A DNA stretch of 64,000 nt from Patellaria atrata CBS 101060 (GCA_010093705.1 MU006095.1:872315-936314); one strand, 5' to 3'; counted from the stretch's first letter, positions 43,000-54,659 are shown. Numbers and translations: made by a program. The notes: generated by a model from the letters alone, not told the origin.

Positions 43000-44532
43000 T
43001 CAATCCTTGTCGTCATTCATCTTCTCAAATTGCCGTTTGGTAATAGTCAAACTCTGATAGGCGTCTCGGGAAGAGTCTAAAGGTATGTCAACCAAGGGAT
43101 TATCACCCTCATCTTCATAGTCCAAAGTATAACGGTCTCCTATTGCTTCAGATAGAGATGCCACGATGATAGCGATAATGTGTGGACCAAAATATGGCTT
43201 CGCCGGACACACGAAAGGCTTGGTCCCGAAAGCCATAAAAATCCTCCTCAGGACACCCTCTCTCAATTCAGACCACCGTTCCGGTACAAATTTGGTTCGG
43301 TCTTCGCCCCATGCTTGCTCGTTCCGTTGCGAGCTTTCAATATCCGCGGCAAGCATCGTAAGCTCGTAATTGTCGACGTTGATATATTCGGCGTGATAAG
43401 GGCGGTGGAGAAAGTGCCGGTAGACACGGCGAGTTGGTGGATAGAGACGCAACGCTTCCATTGCGATCCACTGCGCAGAAACGTTGTCCTCCTTGCGCAA
43501 TAGGTTTGCTCTAGTAGGTTCTCTGAGGAAGTTTCGAAGAATTGAGCGCCAAATCTCCTTATTAGGGCTGTCTCTTGAGACAACTTCGATGAAGCAGCGG
43601 AGCACAACGCGCCAAAGTGTCTCGTACGCTGGGAGTATTAAATTCATCGGATTCTGTCTATCCAGGAGAGGATTGAGGTTTGGTAGGATATTCCGTAATG
43701 CCTGATGAATATCACCCTGAGCGACCCAGTTCTCCAACGTTTCTGGTTCCTTTGATGCGAGCCAAATACGGTTGATCTCCTTCGCGACTATACTAACGCT
43801 AATATCGTTTACGCTGTGCGGGTTGACATCGAAAAGGACAGCGAGTGATAGTTTAAGCGTCAAATTTTGAACTATTGGTACGAGCGGGAGCTTGATGTCG
43901 TTCTCGGGAAGTTTCCCCAGTAAAACTTTACTGGCATCTCCAGCGATAATGTACCATTCCTCGTCTGTAATCTTAATGAGCCTTTCCGTGAATGACCTGA
44001 ATTGTTTATTGTAGTCGTTGTTCACAGTTGTGAAAGAATTGTTTATGCCAAAAGCTGCAACCAAGCGCTGATTAGGTCCAGAACGAGACTCGAGTTGTGA
44101 AAGGATATTGGGGGTATTAATAATGTGCTGTGTCTGCATGATGCTTTGACAGCTGCCTACATCGTCGCGAATAATTTGGCTACTTGGATGTGTAGGCCGA
44201 TAGTGTATGATAGGAAGCGGGTTTGAGAAGATATGGTTTCCATAAACATGGCGTGTATGCGTCCACATCAAAGTATAGAAAGGGATTGAACAAATTAGGA
44301 GTGTTGCGAGGCGATTGACAATGCTAGGCCCACAATTGGAGCAGTAGAATTCGCCAATGATAGACGATGTCCACATAAGACATTGCCAAAGTGACAATGC
44401 AAAGCAGTAATCTAAGAAGAGATGTTTATGTAAGAAATGTTTTTCTAGCCTCACGTGCCTCATCAGCACCTTTGCTGATAGTAAGGCCAGCAACATGAGG
44501 AGTGGGAAGTGGGTGATTAAGGAATCGACCAT
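43000..44532 (-). CDS. Atypical cytochrome P450, 510 aa
   Basis: A single exon. I start at the ATG at 44532 (MVDSLITHFPLLMLLALL), because the longer frame to 44712 opens with TTG. An N-terminal hydrophobic anchor fits an ER-bound enzyme. P450 marks: the K-helix ExxR in EALRLYPPTRRVYR, the PERW motif in KFVPERWSE, and a heme loop FGTKPFVCPAKPYFGP with the axial Cys near residue 445. The loop lacks the second glycine and the usual Arg/His before the Cys, and the I-helix AGxxTT signature appears as LPAYETLWRVVLRC. These changes are shared, as I recall, by a group of fungal P450-like proteins, so this is probably a divergent monooxygenase rather than a pseudogene. The substrate is unknown, and no biosynthetic genes lie beside it. 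Confidence 0.78.
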   Translation of the reverse strand: MVDSLITHFPLLMLLALLSAKVLMRHVRLEKHFLHKHLFLDYCFALSLWQCLMWTSSIIGEFYCSNCGPSIVNRLATLLICSIPFYTLMWTHTRHVYGNHIFSNPLPIIHYRPTHPSSQIIRDDVGSCQSIMQTQHIINTPNILSQLESRSGPNQRLVAAFGINNSFTTVNNDYNKQFRSFTERLIKITDEEWYIIAGDASKVLLGKLPENDIKLPLVPIVQNLTLKLSLAVLFDVNPHSVNDISVSIVAKEINRIWLASKEPETLENWVAQGDIHQALRNILPNLNPLLDRQNPMNLILPAYETLWRVVLRCFIEVVSRDSPNKEIWRSILRNFLREPTRANLLRKEDNVSAQWIAMEALRLYPPTRRVYRHFLHRPYHAEYINVDNYELTMLAADIESSQRNEQAWGEDRTKFVPERWSELREGVLRRIFMAFGTKPFVCPAKPYFGPHIIAIIVASLSEAIGDRYTLDYEDEGDNPLVDIPLDSSRDAYQSLTITKRQFEKMNDDKD

Positions 44533-45087
44533 TTTGTAAATGATTATCAGATTTGTAATGACTGCAGCAGATGATAGCGAGTTATGGATTGAGACAATAA
44601 AGACGGAGAATGAGGGCGTATATATGTGAGAAATAAGGGAACTTCGATGATTGTCCAAACAGTATCCAAACATTGACAGGAAGAGAACGTGAATGAGAAT
44701 ATTTGAAAGCAAAGACCATGAGAGAGGTTTTATTATTCTTTATGTTGAAGTTGTTTTGTGCTTTGAAAATCTATGCTCCCGGACAGCGATTACTCCCTAA
44801 GCTGGTGTGAGTGAGGTGGACTACCGTGCTAGCATGGGACCTGGTTTACTATTTTGAAATCAATTCCTCTTCTCTATTGGCTGTAAATCATTCCACGTAT
44901 AGCAACCACGAAGCAAGAGAGTAGTGTTGACTATGGCAAAGAAGCAGGTTTAGATAACGCATATTATTTGTTTCGGGAATGTTTCATAGATAAAGGTATC
45001 ATTGAACATTTCTTTAAAGCACACTTAGGACAAATATACATTCATCGCAAAAATTCATTTTACATATAATAAAACACATACCAGCAA
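44533..45087. other. Intergenic
   Basis: AT-rich sequence between the P450 start and the SDH4 stop. The open frame extends upstream of the P450 ATG to 44712 but without an ATG start. No other gene is visible. Confidence 0.5.
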
Positions 45088-45897
45088 TCAAGCGTGCCAA
45101 ATCCTCTTTAGAGCCTCTGTCAGTCCCACGTCGTTTGTCTCAAACTCATAGAAACCCACTCCAACAAGCACGGTAGCTGCGTTAAGAAGCCACATCAGAC
45201 CCTTGCGGGTCTTTGGGGTCCTCTTACTTGGAAAGTAATCAATAATGCACGACCTGACGCAATTAGAACCTAGGTTGGCTTTATGTGAGGGGTTTGTAGC
45301 ATACTGGAAACCGATATGAGAATGGACGAGAATGAAAGCACAAAGCACCCCATCTGTAATAGGATTCAATGAACCCGCCGCGAATGGTGCAACTGTCAAC
45401 GGTACCAGCCCAGCTGCCATGATTCTAAATCCCAACTCATCAGCTATGACCTACAGGAGGGTCTAAAATGGTCTCCCACCTCTCGAATGTCCAATGATAT
45501 GCTCCATGGAAGGCAGATGGGTCGGGTACAGGCGCAGGATCATTCGCTATAGTATCGTAAGTAGGGACGTATGCAGGTAGTTGGAAGAGTAATCAAGCAC
45601 CTGTTCCTTGGATTCGCTCTGTACCAATCGTCAGCAATTGGTGATATGTACGATGTTCGACAGGAGCTACCACTTACGTGGAGGTGGAGGGAGAATAGGT
45701 CGACTAGCTGTAGCATGAAATGATGCAACTTTTGGTAGAGTTTCTCTAATGATGGTAGATGGTGTAGGGCGGCTTAAGGGCTTAGATGTTCGGAAGGCGG
45801 AGGTTATGAGGGGTGTCGTTCTGGTGGAGAAGACCCGTTTGCTTGGTGCAGCAGTACAGACCTGTCTAAATACCGCCGGGCGAGCGATCGAAGCCAT
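45088..45897 (-). CDS. sdh4: Succinate dehydrogenase subunit 4 (CybS, membrane anchor), 196 aa
   Basis: Five exons keep frame: 45897-45678, 45618-45601 (only 18 nt), 45546-45480, 45424-45305 and 45253-45088. This is the small membrane anchor of respiratory complex II in the mitochondrial inner membrane; with Sdh3 it holds heme b and the ubiquinone site. Residues 1-60 are a basic, Ser/Thr-rich mitochondrial presequence (MASIARPAVFRQVCTAAPSK). The mature part starts near QRIQGTANDPAPVPDP and has the family blocks YHWTFER, PFAAGSLNPITDG, the heme/quinone region HSHIGFQ and IIDYFP, and the C-terminus ETNDVGLTEALKRIWHA. Three membrane helices fit. The 18-nt exon supplies part of RIQGT, conserved in relatives, which supports the model. 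It is divergently paired with the MPP-beta gene. Confidence 0.93.
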
Positions 45898-46168
45898 TGT
45901 TATTGTTACCGTAGCTCGTCAACCTGATGAATTGCGAATGTACGGAGAGTTGTATGTTAATGATCTATGGCCGAGGTCAAACCCGCGATTACAATATGTG
46001 GCGCTGATTGGCTTGATTCTGATCGATTGGGAACAGCTCAAGGATACGGAGCTTTCATGCCCGGTAAATCTTCGAACGTCGAACCTCTTTGCTATTTCGT
46101 GCTAGGTACCTCCAGAGCTTTCCCATCCATATTCCCATCCGCCTATCCTCTTTTCCTCCTCCCGAAAA
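45898..46168. promoter_or_regulatory. Shared bidirectional promoter with two CCAAT boxes
   Basis: Only 271 bp separate the start codons of sdh4 (minus) and the MPP-beta gene (plus), both mitochondrial. Two CCAAT boxes in the same orientation (ATTGG on the plus strand) lie at 46006-46010 and 46026-46030, spaced 20 bp. HAP/CBF complexes bind CCAAT in respiratory-gene promoters of fungi; binding here is inference. Confidence 0.55.
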
Positions 46169-47841
46169 ATGGCTTCACGGCGCCTGGCTCTCAATTTGCA
46201 GCAGAGCCTGCGCAACCGCGCAGCCTTGAACTCAATCCGGCATCCGTTGACGAGGGGACTCGCAACGCCGGTCAGCCATGGAAGCAAGACGGAGAGCACA
46301 ACGTTGAGCAATGGCTTTACTGTAAGCTATCGAATTCATGATTTGGGTAGTCTCCTAGCTAATGGAGATGATAGATTGCAACGGAACATTCCCCCTGGGC
46401 CCAGACGTCGACCGTCGGTGTTTGGATCGATGCGGGAAGTCGCGCAGAGACAGACAAGACCAATGGCACAGCTCACTTCCTGGAGCATCTTGCTTTCAAG
46501 GTACAGTGATAATGGTGTCATGTAAGATTCATTGCTGATGAATTGGAATGCAGGGCACCCAGAAACGGACCCAACAACAGCTAGAGCTCGAAATCGAGAA
46601 CATGGGAGGACATCTCAACGCATACACATCCGTGAGTTCATACAGCAATTGAACTTTCAATAGCGGAAACTAAATACTGTATAGCGAGAAAACACCGTAT
46701 ACTACGCCAAATCTTTCAACTCTGACGTCCCTGCTACCGTCGATATTCTGTCTGATATTCTTCAAAACTCAAAACTTGAAAGCTCTTCTATCGAGAGGGA
46801 GCGTGATGTCATTTTACGGGAACAGGAGGAAGTTGATAAGCAAATAGAGGAAGTTGTTTTTGATCATCTTCACGCCACCGCATACCAGGGCCAACCGCTT
46901 GGACGTACCATCTTGGGCCCTAGGGAGAATATTCAAAGCATTCAAAGAACAGACTTGGAAGACTACATCAAGACCAACTACACAGCTGACCGTATGGTCC
47001 TCGTTGGTGCTGGTGGTGTTCCTCATGAACAGCTTGTCGAACTAGCGGAAAAATACTTCTCTAAGATCCCTGCGCAACCTCCAAATGCAACCTCGTCTGC
47101 GATTGCCGCTGCCCAAAAGGCGACACCGGACTTTGTCGGGTCCGAAGTGAGAATCAGAGATGATACTATGCCAACTGCGAACATCGCCATCGCCGTTGAG
47201 GGTGTGAGTTGGAAAGACGATGACTACTTCACCGCACTCGTCACCCAAGCTATCGTTGGAAACTGGGACCGCGCGATGGGCAATTCACCATATCTAGGAA
47301 GCAAGCTCAGCACTTTCGTTCACCAAAACAATCTTGCCAACAGCTTCATGAGCTTCTCTACCAGCTACAGCGATACCGGGTAAGTCTATGATAAGATCAC
47401 ATTACCTTTCTGTCTTCCTCTTTATCGTCAAACTAATCATAAATCTGCAGTCTCTGGGGTATCTACCTCGTCACAGACGCCTTCACCAAAATCGACGACC
47501 TCGTCCACTTCTCCCTCCGTGAATGGTCCCGCCTCTCATACAACGTCACAGAAGCCGAAACCGAGCGCGCCAAAGCCCAGCTCAAGGCCTCCATCCTCCT
47601 CTCCCTCGACGGCACCACCGCCGTAGCCGAGGACATCGGTCGCCAGATCGTCACCACCGGCCGCAGATTGTCACCGGAGGAGGTCGAACGCGTCATCGGC
47701 CAGATCACGGAGAAGGATGTCATGGATTTTGCGCAGAGGAAGCTGTGGGATCGTGATATCGCCATCTCGGCGGTGGGCCCGATCGAGGGCTTGTTGGATT
47801 ATTCGAGGATCAGGGGCGATATGAGTAGGAATGTGTCGTAG
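46169..47841 (+). CDS. mas1: Mitochondrial processing peptidase beta subunit, 480 aa
   Basis: Exons 46169-46321, 46375-46500, 46554-46631, 46685-47379 and 47451-47841 keep frame. MPP-beta is the zinc-binding catalytic subunit that cuts presequences from imported proteins in the matrix; in Neurospora the same protein (PEP) is also the core 1 subunit of complex III. The inverted zinc motif HFLEH is at residues 85-89, followed by the distal glutamates in EREEDVIL-type sequence ([16 protein letters not shown]). A basic presequence ([18 protein letters not shown]) leads to [10 protein letters not shown]. Further family blocks are [34 protein letters not shown] and the C-terminal [12 protein letters not shown]. 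Whether it also serves as core 1 depends on whether the genome has a separate gene. Confidence 0.95.
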
Positions 47842-48493
47842 AGTGGAGGGCTGATTGAGGTGAAGGGGGGAACTTGTAAGTATTTAAGGGCGAGAAAAGG
47901 GTTTGTACGCATAGTTGAGAATTAAAGGCTTTTATTACTGTAAAGTGTTGATAGACGTATCAGTATTTTCCAAACATTCCCCCATGTGCTTGTGAGAAGT
48001 GATGGTGAAGTGTTTGCAAGAGTTATGCCCTATCTTACACCCCATGACATAGTATCGGGATACCCTTTTACGACACCTTGCTTCTTCCGGTTTCATAAGT
48101 CTTCGTACGAAAAAGTGACCCTAAAGCTTAATTACACGTCCTGCCATGGCGCAACCCACCACAACGCAGGCGAATCCGCGTTTCACTCAGTTCCTTATCG
48201 TATGCCAATTCAACCGGTTTCTTCGAGGGTGCAGATAGCCTCTAGAATCACAGTGCTGCCACAGGTCGTCGAAGATGCGGTATACGGCACAGGACGATGG
48301 GATTGTACTCCCGTAGCGGGATGCGCGATATATGTATTGTATTGTACATACTTACCGCGTCGTGCGAACCGCAAAGGGGCTGCGTGGAAGGAAGGGGGAC
48401 TTGTAGTATGTGCAAAACCACGGCGCGTATGTGTGGGAGGGGGGTGTGATGTGATGTGGGCGGTGTTGAGGGGAGGCGAATGGGGGTATGGCA

Positions 48494-48527
<34 letters not shown>
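48494..48527 (+). repeat. Poly(G) run of 34
   Basis: Thirty-four consecutive G residues preceded by other G-rich clusters. Such a run can form G-quadruplexes, and its exact length is unreliable in sequence data. Confidence 0.9.
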
Positions 48528-48529
<2 letters not shown>

Positions 48530-51500
48530 GGTGAGGTACGGTGAGTATTTTGAGTCTGGATATCAGAGTATGATGTACGGAAGTGTACGGTCGTTTAGAG
48601 GGGGACCGTGGGTTGACTTGAATCTTGTTCGGGGCGGTGTTGTAGAGCGGTGTTCTGGGTCGTGTTGAGAGATGGGTGTATTGCGGGTCTATAGAGAGAG
48701 GGAATGTGGATGGAGTTAGTGGGTGTTATGAGTTGCTTGAGTGGTATACGTACCCTTAATGCTCGGAGGGAAGGTGTTGTGTGTGGTCTTGGTGCTCCCA
48801 TCCGCGCGGGGAGCTTAAGCGTATGTATCAGAGGAAATTCGGGCCCATTGTTCTGCTGACGTTGAGGGCGCTGGTGAGAATAGGGGCTGTAGCTGGTGTT
48901 CTCTCTACTCTGACACCTTTCCATTTGTTTTGAGCGTTTAAATTTGACAGACATGATATGGCTTGTAGTATTGAGGAGACCGTCATGTACGATGCCATCC
49001 TATCATGTCACACAGGGGATTTTGTGGGTCCAGTAGATCAACGTGGTGCATCCTGATCTACCTCGCACGTGTGAAGATCTATACGGGAATACGGATATTG
49101 TTGCCGGTTTACGACAGCAGCAAGTTCCGTCCGTGATCATCGACATTATCATTTCTCTACCGGTCCATAGTAAGATGCCGTTATTGAAGCCAGGAAGAGG
49201 GTATCGTCGTCACTGAGACGGGCATCCAGCGCACCACAAGCCCGTCCTCGTCTTTATGTCATATACAAGTTCGGTGAGATATGTGTTAGTGGTGTAGATA
49301 GCGTTTAGCTCTTGATCATCGCCGGTTTCGGATGGAATTATAAGCACAATGAAGTTGACTATACAGAGATACGAACGATAGAGTTCAGGGCTTGTCCATC
49401 GTGCATAGATATCAGAAACATGTGCCGCTTGGAGGGAGCAGATCTGTCAGCCCTACCGTTCTTACCACCATTGTGGTGCTCAGTATAGGAAATGAGATAC
49501 AGGACTACCAGACGCTAAGGGTGGTTATAAGGTTGGTGATGAACAGACGGGCATGAGGGGGTTCAAGAGACGATAAACGAGAATATGGGATTATCAAGGG
49601 TCTGAGAGCACATGGTGATAAAGTTTTGATCGGCCGGAGTGCATGATGAGATGGAGTGGATAGATAGAGTAGAGATTTGCGCAGACTAATCGCTTGGAAG
49701 AAAGAAGATCTGTGGAAAATAACGGGATTGGAGATAGACTAGAGAGTAGAGCGAATTCAGTATGAATACTGCCGCAGAAATAGAGAACTCAGGTTGAAAG
49801 AAAGATGTAAGGTCCGCTTAAGGCTGGAAGTCGATAAAATTGTGAAGAAGTTGGAGGTTCACCTTTTATGAGTCTTATTTGATATTATCACTGGTGTAAA
49901 AGACTTGATCGAAAGATCTCTTACTTTACTACTCAGCATGGAGTGTTGATCATGTTATTCCAACCCGATAATGTAAAAAGAGGGAAGAGACGGTTGACAG
50001 AGATGAATCCGCGTATGTACGGAGCAGTGTCCGGAATACTGCAATAGTGTACAGTACAATCCAGGTTTTGCCTGTCAAGAGTAGATTCTTGTGCAACCGG
50101 AATATCACACGGAACGTCGTACTAGGAAGGTCTTTACGAGGAGTCCCATTTCAAATTATCAACAAAGTCTCCTATCGTGTATGTCTTGTTCAGGAACGTG
50201 GGGGTACGTGAAGTTTCCTTCGTTCGATGCGACATGCCCCTCCATAAGCTTGAATGTACAGTCACTGCCAGCACAGAACAGGGTAAAGCTTAATTCATGT
50301 TATACCAACGCTTGGATCTCCGCAGGAGAGTTGTGAATTGCAGGAATAAAGATCAGGTACTCACATGGTACTTACTGTACTGTACCTTACTCGGTACAAA
50401 TTATCTTTTTGTCAGCCTGTACGAGTGCGGGACGGCAATCTTCGGTTTATGTGCCGGGGTTCATGTACGGACGGTTTGAAATTATTACGGGACCCGACAA
50501 GCACTTTGAGATTCATGTATTTGATTTTATGGCTCATCATGATTTTACCAAAGAGCTTTGAGTGTGATCTTCAAGCTGCAGGGCACGCAGGGTAAGTCTT
50601 ACTGACAAGTCGGATTTTTGTGCCGAATACCAAGGCCATATCTGCAACTCAACAAGGTACCGCTACCTTAAAGAATGAACACTTACTGTGTATTGAATTG
50701 GCTAACCAGCTGTATTGCGTTACAGAAAGCCTTTGGGGCCATCTTATTATCGTCATAACTGTCCCATATTCCACCATGTTGTCTGCCAAGGCTCAAACGG
50801 AAAGCTGACGAATGGCATAATGGAACGTATGGAGTTCGATATAATGAAATGTCTCATTCGTGATATGATGTGGTAGGTCCACGAACTCCAACCTCACCTC
50901 AATAATACTAAGGTCGTGGTTAAATAGACAGATAGAACTAAAGACAAGGAGAAGATCCAAAAAAAAAAAAAAAGTCGAGGGGATTTTAAGACTAAAGAAG
51001 CAACCAGCCCCAGATTTTAGCTGCATGACGTGTTCCAAGAAACCGGAAGCTCATTACTGTCCATTCAAACAAAGGTCTCCTTGGTAGGTTGTTACATCTT
51101 TGGTGATCTCTTCTTTAAATCACACCGACAACCGCCAATCCATAAGCTATCTCTTCGCTGGTTGCCATGCTTTGCCCCCCTCTGACAACATCACAGCCGC
51201 CAGAACGGATTCCCTCTTGAGCTTGTTGGTGTCGTTGCCGTGGTTGCACACTCGCCACGCCTTTTCATTCGTCTTCTCACCCTCTAGCCCCGCTGATTAA
51301 GGATTGATACACTATCCGCGGTGAGCAACAACCTGTCTACGACTATACGCGACATTTGTCCGGAGTGTGGATGCGGATGCTCCTTTCGAAGGAGGGGGGG
51401 GATGAAAAGATTGTCGCGTTTCGCTCTGTATGGGTCATACTGCTCTCCTTCCGCCATGAGTCGATCTTGTTAAGTTTGAGCTTTGTATTGCCCCGTTAAA

Positions 51501-51892
51501 ACCCCTTCTTACATCCCCACAGTTCGTAAAATGACGATATTCGTGACCCACAGTTGTTTGGTGTGTAAAAGGGTTGCTGACTCACGGAATAAGTTGTTTT
51601 GTGCTATTTTGATATTTTTGTTACAGCAAAGTACGTCAAAGGAGGGCGGCTTGGCGCGTGATTATAGGCACGCTAGAGGCTCAAGGGGGAAAGATCTACC
51701 TGCACCGGCCCAAGGATTTGAGTGGCTGGGATCGCTTGTCCACAAGGGCTTTGATGCAAGATCTGACGTCTTTCGCCGAATTCCTCTTTGCACTCTGCGA
51801 TCAGTGCCGCTGCAACTTGTACAAGGAGCACGGTAAGATACTTCTGTAAGGGGGATTACGGTACAGGGAATATTCCTCACAGAGTCACAGAT

Positions 51893-51924
51893 ACAGATTC
51901 ACAGATTCACAGATTCACAGATTC
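51893..51924. repeat. Tandem repeat (ACAGATTC)x4
   Basis: Four perfect 8-bp units, preceded by a degenerate CACAGAGTCACAGAT and followed by TCAGAATCAC variants. Confidence 0.9.
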
Positions 51925-52676
51925 GGGGACTCAGAATCACTGCCTGTGAGAGCAAAAGAGCGACACAGAAGCGGCACAGGACACAGGAGCGATACAAGAG
52001 CGACAACATTACACCCGAATTCAGACAGTTCAGCCTCCTCGCATGATTCCCAACGTCTCCTCACCTTTTCCTCAGTTCCCCGAAAATCACATTCCACCAC
52101 AACTACACAAAACTTTCTAAACTCCTTCTATATCTGCGTCCCCGTCGACTTTTTACCACTACTGCATCTTCGTTACCCATCCCCATTTTCAAAGCAACAG
52201 CCCTATTCGGCTATTACTGCAACCATACTTTCAGCTGGTATCAGGGTCTTGGCTTTTTATTAGTTCCCCTCCTGGTAATTAGCGAAATCCGAATCAGCTG
52301 TTACAAAACTACTTTTACCCTACCCTCCTAACGCCCACATGATTTGGATACTTCCGCCTTGATCAGCCCACTTTTAGTATTATAAGGTAGTCAAGCAAGG
52401 AACTCTAAAAGGGAATCAGGTACTGTGTAAGCGAAGCTGTCGCCGTACTACTACTGCACAAGTAGCTTCGCAGCGCATTGAAACAACCAAAAACTGCCCT
52501 GGGCCCGTCACAGCCGTCTACCTACTCTAATCTCTAGCGACATCCCGCCTTCTACCCTGACCCAACTTGGGCCCAAGCGAAGCCGTTCGTGCCGGTGGCT
52601 TAATATCGCTGCAACACTCTTCCTCTCCGTTTCCCGATTTTGCGTCCATCTCACCACCAGAAAAAGGACCCAACAA

Positions 52677-53305
52677 ATGTCGTTATCCCAGGACGAGTTC
52701 ATCCCGTCGGTACCAAGTGTACAGGAGCCTCATATCAGGATTTCAGGTGACGAGGTAGACCTAAGTCCATCATCGTCGTCATCTTCAATAGACGACCGGG
52801 AAGAGGTTAAGCAACCACAAGAACGACTTCAAAGGCCTCCCTTGGGAAGCCGGAAGTCAAGCGGAACCATCATCGTGCCTCGAGATAGCGAGAAAGTAGA
52901 GTTGGAGGAGGAAGAGTACGATCCAGAAGATGCCAGGACCATGAGCCCAAGAAGAAGCAGTGAAGATATCGAGAGGATGAGTGAGGATGCTAGAGCCCAA
53001 TTAATAGAGTCAGTTGCAATCTCATCTTTGTTGGCATGGTGATATCAAGCTAATTGGAAAATAGGCAAGCAAAGCAACTACAAGCGAGTCTTCAAGACAT
53101 CGTAGATCGTGTTGAGAGTGTACGCTCCGAACATGAGAAACTGGAAGGCGGAAACAGATTTCTGCAATCGTAAGTTTGTCTGAGCGTGAATCTTTTTTGC
53201 GTGTAACTGACGTCCAAGTAAAGATACATTGGCGAGTTAATGCAGACAAGCAAGATCACGACTACTGGCGTGAAAAGTAAAGGCAAGAGCCGGGCGATGA
53301 AATAG
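52677..53305 (+). CDS. Short coiled-coil protein, SCOC/Slo1 family, 172 aa
   Basis: Exons 52677-53008, 53065-53169 and 53224-53305 keep frame. The first 110 residues are disordered and Ser/Glu-rich (DLSPSSSSSSIDDREE). The C-terminal part is the family's short coiled coil: QAKQLQASLQDIVDRVESV, SEHEKLEGGNRFLQSYIGEL, with the characteristic NxxLxxYIxxLM ending. SCOC in animals and Slo1 in yeast bind Arl1-type GTPases at the Golgi. That role is family knowledge; here only the coiled-coil signature is seen. The basic end SKGKSRAMK is short. It stands alone in a long gene-poor stretch. Confidence 0.8.
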
Positions 53306-54659
53306 GCAAGTCGCAGGCCATGTATGCCGACACCTCAGTCACATCAAGGTCGGCCATCTACACCAACACCCATCTAATATCGCCACCGTCAATTACATCC
53401 ATCTCGACAACTCCGTATAACTTCCGAATTCCTTTCCAGGCCTAAACTTTTAAGGAACTGAGACGACAAACTTACCGAATGAGCACACAGGCACGTGTCC
53501 ACGATTCTCCTTTATGACATGAACATGTCTCCATCCTAGTCACCGGGACTCTTTACTTGTTCCGCACTTTACGCTTAAAGAAATTCTCAAAACTGTCCAT
53601 GGCCCTCGAGAGCTTCCAAGACGATTGACCTGGCAATACGTCATCAATCGTAATTTCACTCAACTACAACAACATCACGGCTATCAGCGAGTTTCTACCA
53701 GGACCAAGAGGAAGAGTAACCATCAATTGCATTTTTTTTTTCGGCCAACACTCTTGCATCGGCATCGGATCCGGATAACGGCGTTCTTCTGTTTTTTAAC
53801 CCAAAAAAATCGATATACCCGGTTTTGGACTTGAGTCTTCTTTCAATCAGCGCCTGAGCGCACGGGTAGCGAACGTTCTCCTCCTCTTTTTCATCATTCT
53901 ACTTTTCTACTTTCTTCACTTTTGATCCATTCGGAAGCGCAGCATTATACTCTTTCTCTTCTTCTTCTCCTTCCCTCTTACACACGCTCTCGGGATCAGG
54001 GATTTTGTTCACTTCTTCACTCACACTGTAGGGGGGTCAAGGGCTTTTCTTTCTTTTATTCAAACTTCGGTGCACGGTGTTCATCGGCTTTTTGCAAGGT
54101 TCTAACCGCGCTGAGGACTGGACTCGCATCGTCTGGCGTGGGCGCACGGCGTTCCAAGTCCACACTCGCTTACCTTTGGGATGTGGGTAAATAAGGTAGA
54201 TAGGTAGACTGTCTATACACATGGGTCACCGCTGCAGAAGCGATGACCCCGTTTCAAAATACTTTGGGTGCCGTGTGCGCCGTGATGTCATCTCATGTTG
54301 GTTCCTCCATGTCCGAGACTTGTTATCCCGCATGGTATTTCTGGTATGAGTGATCACCTCTCGTCCGTCCTGTGCAGATGACTGATGAGTGAACTATCGA
54401 GCAAATTCTTGGTTTGCGGTGATCGACTGAAGAGAATCCTCCCGATATCGGAAGGGCACTCAGCACTAGAATCAAATCTGAGTCCATAAGTGTATCTTGC
54501 TCATACATCTATTCCTTTTTCTAGGAGAGTTTGCATATTATGGCTGAGATACTCGTTGGTTATGGGAGGTTGTGTGGACGATCCGGCTGGTTTGGAGAGT
54601 TGAGTTAGAGTGTATCGTGGAAGTGGAGTTTATAGTGAAGTTTACAGTGTATAGTCCAG

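Larger units (their letters stand above)
47842..52676. other. Gene-poor region, 4.8 kb
   Basis: I find no convincing gene. A 182-codon frame at 47986-48534 ends in a poly-glycine artefact of the G run, and a 119-codon minus-strand frame at 48595-48954 has no recognisable sequence. A 63-codon frame at 51658-51849 reads more like protein (GKIYLHRPKDLSGW, FAEFLFALCDQCRCN) but I cannot extend or assign it. GTACAGTAC/GTACTGTAC palindromes lie at 50049-50057 and 50377-50385. Confidence 0.5.

Noticed and set aside
44533-44712. Upstream extension of the P450 frame
   Set aside because: It starts with TTG and would put about 60 residues before the expected membrane anchor.
47986-48534. Plus-strand frame of 182 codons ending in poly-glycine
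   Set aside because: The tail is a translation of the poly(G) run; the rest is not protein-like.
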